The notes under the pieces were generated by a model. That model was not told the origin of the DNA. It worked only from the letters and a program-made list of their open reading frames with translations, and did not search any database. Both the position numbers and the translations under genes were made by a program. DNA of 5,293 nt from Clostridia bacterium (lineage in GTDB: Bacteria > Bacillota_A > Clostridia > Christensenellales > Aristaeellaceae): NCBI GenBank assembly GCA_017412025.1, contig JAFQOY010000026.1, forward strand, positions 1 to 5,293. Reading direction: 5' to 3'. Numbering within the stretch: position 1 is the first letter of the stretch; every line of letters begins with the position of its first letter. This document shows positions 1 to 5,293 of the stretch, in pieces.

Positions 1-549
1 CTGTATGCGTTCATCGTCGGCAAGTTCATCTATAAGAAGCTGAGCCTTCGCAAGCATCTGATCCCGATTCTGCTGGAGTCCATCGCAGGCACCTCTGCGG
101 TCGTGCTGATCATGGTTTCCGCTAACGTCTTTGGTCAGTATCTGACGATGATCAACCTGCCGAGGATTCTGGCCAACGCCATCCTGGCGCTGACCACGAA
201 CAAGCACGTCTTCTTCATCCTGGTCAACGTGTTCCTGCTGATCATGGGCATGTTCCTGGAGGGCGGCGCGGTTCTGATGATCACGACCCCGCTGCTCTTG
301 CCGGTTGCCACGCAGCTGGGCATCGACGTGTACCACTTCGGTCTCGTCGCCATCGTCAACATCATGATCGGTGGTCTGACGCCGCCGTTCGGCTCGATGA
401 TGTTCACCGTCTGCGGTATCACGGGCACGCAGATTTCCGATTTCCTCAAGGAAATCTGGCCGTATATTCTGGCGCTGGTCATCGTCCTGGTCCTCTGTAC
501 GTACTTCCCGATCCTGATCACCATCGTTCCGGATCTCATGTACGGCTAA
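1..549 (+). CDS. TRAP transporter large permease, DctM family (C-terminal part)
   Basis: This is the C-terminal 182 residues of the large membrane subunit of a TRAP transporter, which imports organic acids such as C4-dicarboxylates or sugar acids by ion symport together with a periplasmic or lipoprotein binding subunit and a small DctQ subunit. The frame is open from base 1 and ends at TAA 547-549; DctM proteins are usually about 425-430 residues, so roughly 240 residues are missing upstream. The visible part is strongly hydrophobic, with about four to five membrane segments. Family signatures are FLEGGAVLM (visible residues 85-93), TTPLLLP (95-101) and GLTPPFG (125-131), the conserved re-entrant/helix motif of DctM. 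The substrate cannot be told from this part; the small permease and binding protein presumably lie upstream. A strong terminator follows, so it is the last gene of its operon. Confidence 0.93.
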   Translation: MYAFIVGKFIYKKLSLRKHLIPILLESIAGTSAVVLIMVSANVFGQYLTMINLPRILANAILALTTNKHVFFILVNVFLLIMGMFLEGGAVLMITTPLLLPVATQLGIDVYHFGLVAIVNIMIGGLTPPFGSMMFTVCGITGTQISDFLKEIWPYILALVIVLVLCTYFPILITIVPDLMYG

Positions 550-584
550 TTGAAAAGGATTGCTCGATTGCTTTGAGCTTATGA

Positions 585-620
585 AGTCTGGGTGGCTCAA
601 AACGCCATCCAGACTTTTTT
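585..620 (+). terminator. Intrinsic terminator of the TRAP transporter operon
   Basis: Bases 585-596 and 604-615 form a 12-bp stem with a single G-U pair (G592 with T608), closed by a 7-base loop (597-603), and the stem runs directly into six T residues at 615-620. It lies 35 bases after the TRAP permease stop codon. This is a textbook Rho-independent terminator and separates the permease unit from the downstream genes. Confidence 0.93.
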
Positions 621-659
621 CAAAGCGGCTGTTAAGAAATGGAATCACAGACAGATATT

Positions 660-666
660 GGAGAAG
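660..666 (+). promoter_or_regulatory. Ribosome binding site fixing the YcxB-like start
   Basis: GGAGAAG at 660-666, with its GGAG core six bases before ATG 670, is a good Shine-Dalgarno site. No comparable site precedes the in-frame GTG at 592, which sits inside the terminator stem. No convincing -35/-10 promoter pair was found between the terminator and this site, although the preceding terminator implies that a promoter must exist nearby. Confidence 0.75.
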
Positions 667-669
667 CAC

Positions 670-1248
670 ATGATCTACTACCAGGTTACCATGCGGCACA
701 GCGAAAAGACGTTTACGCTGCTGGCGCACAAGCAGTACGATCTGTTCTGCAGAAAGAATTATGTTGTGCGCAGCATCATCAGCATTGCGGCAATGGCCGC
801 GGGCATCATCCATTTTTCGCAATGGTGGGGTGTGCTGCTGATCGTGTATGCGTCGTATCTGACGTCGAGCAAGTATGCGCAGGCGAATCACACCGCAGGC
901 AAGCTGGTCAAGGGAATCAAGGCGGCAGGGCTTGAATTTCCTGTCTCGAGGTATTTGTTCCGCGAAAATGCGATGGAGATCATCACGATGCCGGAAAATA
1001 CGTCGCTGGGCGATCCGCTGATGTACAGCGACGTGCTGAAGATGGGGGAGGACGGCGATTATTTTTATCTCTTCCGCGATCAGTTCGGCGGGTACATGAT
1101 CCCCAAATCTGAGCTTGAAAAAGATGTTGATGACTTCCGCTTCTTTCTGGAGCAGAAGACGGGCAAAACCTTTCAGACTCAGATTGCACCGGTGTTCAAG
1201 CTGCTGCGCAGACTGGACGCCAATCAACGCAAAAAACGAATGTCGTAA
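670..1248 (+). CDS. YcxB-like two-helix membrane protein
   Basis: A 192-residue protein of unknown function that resembles the YcxB-like family of Firmicutes. Two adjacent membrane helices lie at about residues 32-50 and 53-66, giving a hairpin with both ends probably cytoplasmic. The family-like C-terminal domain follows at about 95-162, recognisable by a Y-L-F-R-E-N strand (95-100), a D-Y-F-Y-L-F strand (130-135) and I-P-K-S-E-L (144-149), the pattern of a small beta-rich domain. The tail (176-192) is rich in Arg and Lys. ATG 670 is chosen for its GGAG site and because the upstream GTG 592 lies in the terminator; ATG 691 is a weaker alternative. The gene uses more A/T-rich codons than its neighbours. 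It ends 39 bases before the dehydrogenase gene with no terminator between, so read-through is possible. A role beyond membrane association cannot be assigned. Confidence 0.8.
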   Translation: MIYYQVTMRHSEKTFTLLAHKQYDLFCRKNYVVRSIISIAAMAAGIIHFSQWWGVLLIVYASYLTSSKYAQANHTAGKLVKGIKAAGLEFPVSRYLFRENAMEIITMPENTSLGDPLMYSDVLKMGEDGDYFYLFRDQFGGYMIPKSELEKDVDDFRFFLEQKTGKTFQTQIAPVFKLLRRLDANQRKKRMS

Positions 1249-1287
1249 CGATATCGTCAATGTCATCATGCAAAGGAGAGTACCAAC

Positions 1288-2724
1288 ATGCGCGATATTA
1301 TTGTGATCGGCGCGGGCGTTTCCGGCTGTGCCGTGGCGCGCGAGCTGTCCCGCAAGAAGGCGGATGTGCTCGTCGTCGAGCGCGAAGAGGACGTCTGCTG
1401 CGGAACGACCAAGGCCAACAGCGCCATCGTCCATGCCGGCTATGATGCGGCAAACGGCAGCCTGATGGCGAAGCTGAACGTCGAGGGCAGCCGCATCATG
1501 CCGGAGCTTTCGAAGGAGCTGGATTTCCACTACAAGATGAACGGCAGCCTCGTCGTCATGCTCAGCGAGGAGGACCGTCCGAATCTCGTGAAGCTGTATG
1601 AAAACGGCGTGAAGAACGGCGTGGAGGGCCTGCGCATCATCGAGCGCGAGGAGCTCGTGGCCATGGAGCCCAACATCAGCGACAACGCGGTCGCTGCGCT
1701 CTACGCGCCCACCGGCGGCATCGTCTGTCCGTTCGGCCTGACCTTCGCGCTGGCGGAAAACGCTGCGAAGAACGGCGTTGAGTTCAAGTTTGATACCGTC
1801 GTGACCGGCCTCACGCAGATCGAGGGCGGCTGGGTCGTGCACACCAACCAGGGCGATCTGGAGGCGAAGGTGGTCGTCAACGCCGCCGGCGTCTATTCCG
1901 ACGTGATCCACAACATGGTCTCCGACGACCGCATGACCATCACCCCGCGCAGGGGCGACTATTTCCTGCTGGACCGCACCACAGGCGGCCACGTAAAGAA
2001 CACCATCTTCCAGCTGCCGGGCAAGTTCGGCAAGGGCGTGCTCGTTGCGCCGACCGTGCATGGCAACACCATCGTCGGTCCGACGGCCATCGACATGGAT
2101 GACAGCCGCAAGGAAGCGACCAGCACCACACAGGAGGGCCTTGACGAGGTCCGTGCCAAGTGCGGCCTGGCGGTCAAGAACGTGCCGCTGCGTCAGGTGA
2201 TCACCAACTTTGCCGGCCTGCGCGCGCATGAAGCCCGCCATGACTTCTTCATCGGTGAGGTGAAGGATGGCTTTGTCGACTGCGCCGCGATCGAGTCCCC
2301 GGGTCTGTCCAGCGCGCCGGCTATCGGCAGGATGGTCGCGGGCATCGTCACTGACATCCTCGGCCTTGAGGACGATCCGACGTTTGACGGCACGCGCAAG
2401 GGCATCCTGGATCCCAAGGAGCTGAGCTTTGAGGATCGCGCGAAGCTGATCAGGGAGAATCCGGCTTACGGCACCGTGATCTGCCGCTGCGAGACGATCA
2501 CCGAGGGCGAAATCATCGACGCCATCCGCCGCGTCCCGGGCGCGAAGAGCCTGGACGGCGTGAAGCGCCGCACCCGCGCCGGCATGGGCCGCTGCCAGGG
2601 CGGCTTCTGCAGCCCGCGCGTCATGGAGATTCTCTGCCGTGAGCGCTGCGTGGACATGAACGACATCACCAAGGCCGGCGCAGGCTCCGAGCTGATCGTC
2701 GGCACGAATAAGGACAGGATCTGA
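1288..2724 (+). CDS. glpA: FAD-dependent glycerol-3-phosphate dehydrogenase-like protein with C-terminal [2Fe-2S] (BFD) domain
   Basis: A 478-residue flavoprotein of the GlpA/LhgO-type DAO superfamily, probably the catalytic subunit of an anaerobic glycerol-3-phosphate dehydrogenase making dihydroxyacetone phosphate in the cytosol. The N-terminal FAD fold shows GAGVSG (8-13) with the ribose-binding acidic residue E31, followed by GTTKANSAIVHAGYD (39-53), the conserved FAD/substrate-loop motif of this family. The C-terminal domain (about 395-455) has Cys399-x-Cys401 and Cys436-x4-Cys441 in the arrangement of a BFD-like [2Fe-2S] domain, expected to carry electrons out of the flavin. AAAGGAG at 1272-1278 supports ATG 1288. 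It is followed after 12 bases by a second flavoprotein and then by a DUF1667 protein, a set typical of Clostridia and Thermotoga glycerol loci. The main doubt is the substrate: homologues include L-2-hydroxyglutarate dehydrogenases, so the family is certain while the glycerol-3-phosphate assignment rests largely on context. Confidence 0.85.
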   Translation: MRDIIVIGAGVSGCAVARELSRKKADVLVVEREEDVCCGTTKANSAIVHAGYDAANGSLMAKLNVEGSRIMPELSKELDFHYKMNGSLVVMLSEEDRPNLVKLYENGVKNGVEGLRIIEREELVAMEPNISDNAVAALYAPTGGIVCPFGLTFALAENAAKNGVEFKFDTVVTGLTQIEGGWVVHTNQGDLEAKVVVNAAGVYSDVIHNMVSDDRMTITPRRGDYFLLDRTTGGHVKNTIFQLPGKFGKGVLVAPTVHGNTIVGPTAIDMDDSRKEATSTTQEGLDEVRAKCGLAVKNVPLRQVITNFAGLRAHEARHDFFIGEVKDGFVDCAAIESPGLSSAPAIGRMVAGIVTDILGLEDDPTFDGTRKGILDPKELSFEDRAKLIRENPAYGTVICRCETITEGEIIDAIRRVPGAKSLDGVKRRTRAGMGRCQGGFCSPRVMEILCRERCVDMNDITKAGAGSELIVGTNKDRI

Positions 2725-2729
2725 GGAGG
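2724..2729 (+). promoter_or_regulatory. Shine-Dalgarno site overlapping the upstream stop codon
   Basis: AGGAGG at 2724-2729 begins with the last base of the dehydrogenase stop codon (TGA 2722-2724) and lies seven bases before ATG 2737. A ribosome terminating on the first gene would cover this site, so translational coupling of the two flavoproteins, and a matched subunit ratio, is likely. Confidence 0.85.
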
Positions 2730-2736
2730 GGCAGCT

Positions 2737-4005
2737 ATGAGAGAGTATGAACTTGTCATTATCGGCGGCGGCCCCGCGGGTCTTGCAGCGGCTGTGGCTG
2801 CGCGCAAGGCAGGCATTCAGGACGTCCTGATCCTCGAGCGCGACAACGAGCTCGGCGGCATTCTCAACCAGTGCATCCACAACGGCTTCGGCCTGCATAC
2901 CTTCAAGGAGGAGCTGACCGGTCCGGAATACGCCGGCCGCTTCATCGCGCAGGTGCAGGAACTGGGCATCGAGTATAAGCTGAACACCATGGTCATGGAT
3001 CTGGCGGCGGACAAGACCGTGACGGCCATGAACCGTGAGGACGGCCTCTTCCAGCTCCATCCCAAGGCGGTCATCCTCGCCATGGGCTGCCGTGAGCGTC
3101 CGCGCGGCGCGCTGAGCATCCCGGGCTACCGCCCGGCCGGTATCTATACCGCCGGTACCGCGCAGCGCCTGGTCAATATGGAAGGCTTCATGCCGGGCCG
3201 CAAGGTGGTCATCCTTGGCTCCGGCGATATCGGCCTGATCATGGCCCGCCGCATGACGCTGGAGGGCGCCGAGGTCAAGGTTGTGGCAGAGCTGATGCCG
3301 TATTCCGGCGGTCTCAAGCGCAACATCGTGCAGTGCCTGGACGACTACGGCATCCCGCTCAAGCTGAGCCACACGGTTGTGGACATCAAGGGCAAGAAGC
3401 GCGTGGAAGGCATTACCATCGCGCAGGTGGACGGCTTCAAGCCGATCCCGGGCACGGAGGAGTTCTACGAGTGCGACACGCTGCTGCTCTCCTGCGGTCT
3501 GATTCCGGAGAACGAGCTCAGCCGCAGCGCCGACGTGGAGCTCAGCCAGCTGACCAACGGACCGCTGGTCGGCGAGGACCTGCAGACCAACGTGCCGGGC
3601 ATTTTCGCCGCAGGCAACGTGCTGCACGTCCATGATCTGGTCGATTTCGTATCCGAGGAAGCGTCTGCCGCCGGCCGCAACGCCGCCGCCTATATCCAGG
3701 GCGGCTGCCAGAACGGCGAGGCGAAGGAACTCAAGGTCGTCTGCGAAGGCGGCGTGCGCTACAGTGTGCCGGTGCGCATCTGCCCGGATCACCTGGCGGA
3801 CGATGCGCTGGTTACCCTGCGCTTCCGCGTGGCCAATGTCTATAAGAACAAGAAGATCGTCGTGTATGCCGGCGAGGACGTCATCTTCAGCAAGAAGCGT
3901 CCGGTGCTCGCTCCGGGCGAGATGGAGACCGTCATTCTCAAGGCGAAGGTGCTCAAGCAGTACGCCGATCTTGACCATATCACCGTGACGCTGGAGGAGG
4001 CATAA
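2737..4005 (+). CDS. NAD(P)/FAD-dependent oxidoreductase, HcnB-like partner subunit
   Basis: A 422-residue flavoprotein of the pyridine-nucleotide-disulphide oxidoreductase superfamily, close in layout to HcnB-like subunits of hydrogen cyanide synthase and opine or amino-acid dehydrogenases. FAD binding is shown by GGGPAG (10-15) with E34, and by GIFAAGN followed by H-D-L-V-D-F (288-305), the usual second FAD motif. GSGDIG (161-166) marks a second dinucleotide site, possibly for NAD(P). A loop carrying N-Q-C-I-H (44-48) is characteristic of the GlpA-linked group. Residues from about 331 to 422 form an added beta-rich domain absent from simple NADH-oxidase-like proteins. It occupies the place GlpB holds in enterobacteria, and probably takes electrons from the upstream [2Fe-2S] domain. 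No CxxC redox disulphide is seen at the flavin, so it is not a thioredoxin-reductase-like enzyme. Family confident; electron acceptor unknown. Confidence 0.85.
   Translation: MREYELVIIGGGPAGLAAAVAARKAGIQDVLILERDNELGGILNQCIHNGFGLHTFKEELTGPEYAGRFIAQVQELGIEYKLNTMVMDLAADKTVTAMNREDGLFQLHPKAVILAMGCRERPRGALSIPGYRPAGIYTAGTAQRLVNMEGFMPGRKVVILGSGDIGLIMARRMTLEGAEVKVVAELMPYSGGLKRNIVQCLDDYGIPLKLSHTVVDIKGKKRVEGITIAQVDGFKPIPGTEEFYECDTLLLSCGLIPENELSRSADVELSQLTNGPLVGEDLQTNVPGIFAAGNVLHVHDLVDFVSEEASAAGRNAAAYIQGGCQNGEAKELKVVCEGGVRYSVPVRICPDHLADDALVTLRFRVANVYKNKKIVVYAGEDVIFSKKRPVLAPGEMETVILKAKVLKQYADLDHITVTLEEA
3993..4000 (+). promoter_or_regulatory. Shine-Dalgarno site inside the end of the upstream gene
   Basis: GGAGGAGG at 3993-4000 lies within the last sense codons of the second flavoprotein gene and seven bases before ATG 4008. 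Only two bases separate TAA 4003-4005 from the next start, so termination and re-initiation are expected to be coupled. Confidence 0.85.
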
Positions 4006-4007
4006 GC

Positions 4008-4364
4008 ATGAAAACTGTGAATCTGATCTGCATCGGCTGCCCGCTTGGCTGTCCTCTGACGGTGGAGATGGAGGGCAATGAGGTGAAGTCCGTTGCGGGC
4101 AACACCTGCCCGCGCGGCGACGCCTATGCCAAAAAGGAACTGACCAACCCGACCCGCATCGTGACGAGCACGGTTCGCGTGGCGGGCGGCAGGCTGGCGA
4201 TGGTCTCCGTGAAGACCGAGAGCGACATCCCGAAGGGAAAGATCTTTGACTGCGTGAAGGCGCTCAAGGACGTTGAGGTGATGGCGCCCGTGAAGATCGG
4301 CGACGTGATCATCGAGAACGTTGCGGGTACGGGCGTGAACGTGATCGCGACCAAGAATGTGTAA
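4008..4364 (+). CDS. DUF1667 domain protein, predicted small iron-sulfur subunit
   Basis: A 118-residue cytosolic protein of the DUF1667 family, which regularly follows GlpA-like and HcnB-like flavoproteins in Clostridia and Thermotoga. The N-terminus carries Cys8-x2-Cys11-x3-Cys15 and then Cys34 in a C-P-R-G context. This spacing and the trailing C-P-R-G resemble the [4Fe-4S] domain at the N-terminus of molybdopterin oxidoreductases (C-x2-C-x3-C ... C-x-K/R-G), so a single [4Fe-4S] cluster is predicted; no molybdopterin domain is present. The C-terminal half (about 70-115) contains I-P-K-G (74-77) and A-P-V-K-I-G-D-V-I (93-101), conserved family features of unknown role. Translation is coupled to the preceding gene. 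The inferred job is an electron relay or scaffold for the two flavoproteins; this is not demonstrated by sequence alone. There are no membrane helices, so it does not simply replace the membrane anchor GlpC. Confidence 0.88.
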   Translation: MKTVNLICIGCPLGCPLTVEMEGNEVKSVAGNTCPRGDAYAKKELTNPTRIVTSTVRVAGGRLAMVSVKTESDIPKGKIFDCVKALKDVEVMAPVKIGDVIIENVAGTGVNVIATKNV

Positions 4365-4381
4365 ACATATCCAGTGAAACA

Positions 4382-4418
4382 GGCGGAAGCCGGACGCAGT
4401 GCGCCCGGCTTCTGCGCC
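4382..4418 (+). other. Strong intergenic RNA hairpin before the HAD gene
   Basis: GGCG (4382-4385) plus GAAGCCGG (4386-4393) can pair with CCGGCTTC (4405-4412) and CGCC (4415-4418), with a two-base bulge (4413-4414); a further CGC/GCG helix (4395-4397 with 4401-4403) sits inside it across an A-C mismatch. The hairpin is followed by ATTGGGAGG and not by a T-run, so it is not a standard intrinsic terminator. It starts 17 bases after the DUF1667 stop and ends four bases before the HAD gene's ribosome binding site. It could protect the 3' end of the upstream message, lower expression of the downstream gene, or aid a Rho-dependent stop; the sequence does not decide. Confidence 0.65.
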
Positions 4419-4435
4419 ATTGGGAGGATAGAGAT

Positions 4436-5275
4436 ATGAGTGAAAAGAATCCGTCCGTCGTGTATCTGCGCGGCATGACCGATGAGCAGATCCGCGAAAA
4501 GCTGGCGAAGATCAAGTGCTTTCTCCTGGATATGGACGGCACGTTCTATCTGGGCGACAAGCTGATAGACGGCTCGCTTGAATTCCTGGCGGCGCTGGAG
4601 CGCACGGGCCGCACGGCGCGCTTTTTGACGAACAACTCCAGCAAGTCCGCCAGCGTCTACAAGAAGAAGCTGGAAAAGATGGGCGTTGACGAGCGCTACC
4701 GCGACGTGATGTCCTCCGGTCATGCGACCGTGCACTACTGCCTTGAGCATTTCCCGGGCAAGAAGTGCTACCTGCTGGGCAATCCGATGCTCCGCGAGGA
4801 GATGATCTCCATGGGGCTTGAGCTCACCGAGGACGACGCGGATTACGTGATCGTGGCCTTTGACACGACGCTTGACTATGCGAAGATGTGCAAGGTCTGC
4901 GACTATATTCGCTACGGCAAGCCGTATATCGCGACGCATCCGGACTTTAACTGCCCGACGGAGACCGGCTTTATTCCGGACATGGGCGCGATCATGGCGT
5001 TCATCGAGGCGAGCACGGGCCGCAAGGCGGACGTGATCGTCGGCAAGCCGCACAAGGGCATCGTCGATGAGGCGCTGCTGCGCACGGGCTTTGGCCTTGA
5101 GGAGATGGCGATGGTCGGTGACCGCCTCTATACGGACGTGGCCACCGGCGTCAGGCACGGCATGCAGGGTATCCTGGTGCTCTCCGGCGAGGCGACGATG
5201 GAGGATGTGGAAACGTCCGACGTGAAGCCGGATCTCATCTTCGGCAAGCTGGCGGATATGATTCCGTACCTGTAA
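4436..5275 (+). CDS. HAD-IIA (NagD-type) sugar/glycerol phosphate phosphatase
   Basis: A 279-residue cytosolic phosphatase of the HAD superfamily, subclass IIA, the group containing NagD, 4-nitrophenylphosphatase, phosphoglycolate phosphatase and glycerol-phosphate phosphatases. All catalytic motifs are intact: motif I D32-M-D34-G-T (nucleophile D32, acid/base D34), motif II T65-N-N-S-S, motif III K204 in V-G-K-P, and motif IV G228-D229 with D234 in G-D-R-L-Y-T-D for Mg2+ binding. The C2 cap occupies roughly residues 85-185. Length is normal for the family. ATG 4436 is supported by GGGAGG at 4422-4427; about 20 residues precede the HAD core, a short extension, and ATG 4475 is a less likely start. 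It is co-directional with the glycerol-3-phosphate dehydrogenase-like set after a 71-base gap with a hairpin. The substrate is not readable from sequence; a three-carbon phosphate is a context-based guess. Confidence 0.9.
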   Translation: MSEKNPSVVYLRGMTDEQIREKLAKIKCFLLDMDGTFYLGDKLIDGSLEFLAALERTGRTARFLTNNSSKSASVYKKKLEKMGVDERYRDVMSSGHATVHYCLEHFPGKKCYLLGNPMLREEMISMGLELTEDDADYVIVAFDTTLDYAKMCKVCDYIRYGKPYIATHPDFNCPTETGFIPDMGAIMAFIEASTGRKADVIVGKPHKGIVDEALLRTGFGLEEMAMVGDRLYTDVATGVRHGMQGILVLSGEATMEDVETSDVKPDLIFGKLADMIPYL

Positions 5276-5293
5276 GCCAAAACTGAATGAACA

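Noticed and set aside
135..539. A 134-codon minus-strand open frame opposite the TRAP permease
   Set aside because: It mirrors a strongly conserved DctM coding frame and its product shows no known motif.
550..585. Promoter beginning with TTGAAA at 550-555
   Set aside because: No -10 hexamer lies at acceptable spacing, and any transcript would meet the terminator at once.
592..669. N-terminal extension of the YcxB-like protein from GTG 592
   Set aside because: It would be translated from terminator stem and T-run sequence, with no ribosome binding site upstream.
1940..2417. Several minus-strand frames of 60-75 codons inside the dehydrogenase gene
   Set aside because: All are short, low-complexity shadows of a well-supported + strand gene.
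4382..4427. Intrinsic terminator after the DUF1667 gene
   Set aside because: The hairpin is strong but the following bases are ATTGGGAGG, with no T-run, so it is recorded as a hairpin of unknown role.
4124..5158. A 344-codon open frame on the minus strand across the DUF1667 and HAD genes
   Set aside because: It is antisense to two clearly recognisable genes, crosses their intergenic hairpin, and is rich in Arg, His, Ala and Leu with no recognisable domain, as expected for a shadow frame in GC-rich DNA.
5276..5293. Possible further gene or terminator after the HAD gene
   Set aside because: Only 18 bases remain, with no hairpin or start signal visible.

Overview
The window looks like chromosomal DNA from a fairly GC-rich anaerobic Firmicute, most likely a Clostridia member such as a gut Oscillospiraceae-type organism. 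This is inferred from strong AGGAGG-type ribosome binding sites, compact co-directional genes, a U-tailed intrinsic terminator and the gene families present. No rRNA or other taxonomic marker is present, so the lineage is a judgement, not a reading. All recognised genes are on the + strand.

Layout: (1) Positions 1-549 hold the C-terminal part of a TRAP-transporter large permease (DctM family), whose start lies upstream of the window. A clear intrinsic terminator at 585-620 closes that unit. (2) Positions 670-1248 encode a small two-helix membrane protein resembling the YcxB family; the longer reading from 592 would start inside the terminator stem and is rejected. (3) Positions 1288-4364 hold three tightly packed genes: a GlpA/LhgO-type FAD dehydrogenase with a C-terminal BFD-like [2Fe-2S] domain, an HcnB-like pyridine-nucleotide-disulphide-type flavoprotein, and a short DUF1667 protein with four cysteines. 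Their Shine-Dalgarno sites overlap or abut the preceding stop codons, so they are almost certainly co-translated. (4) After a 71-base gap containing a strong hairpin, 4436-5275 encodes a NagD-type (HAD-IIA) phosphatase. The last 18 bases show nothing recognisable.

The three-gene redox module is the core of the window. It resembles the anaerobic glycerol-3-phosphate dehydrogenase sets of Clostridia and Thermotoga, in which a second flavoprotein and a DUF1667 protein stand where enterobacteria have GlpB and the membrane subunit GlpC. A plausible reading is that the first subunit oxidises glycerol-3-phosphate (or a similar hydroxy-acid) and passes electrons through [2Fe-2S] to the second flavoprotein, with DUF1667 as an additional Fe-S relay. 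The HAD phosphatase next door could act on glycerol-3-phosphate or a related phosphate ester. Substrate and electron acceptor are not provable from sequence; glycerol kinase, glycerol facilitator and antiterminator genes are not in the window. No tRNA, rRNA, CRISPR array, insertion sequence or attachment site was seen.
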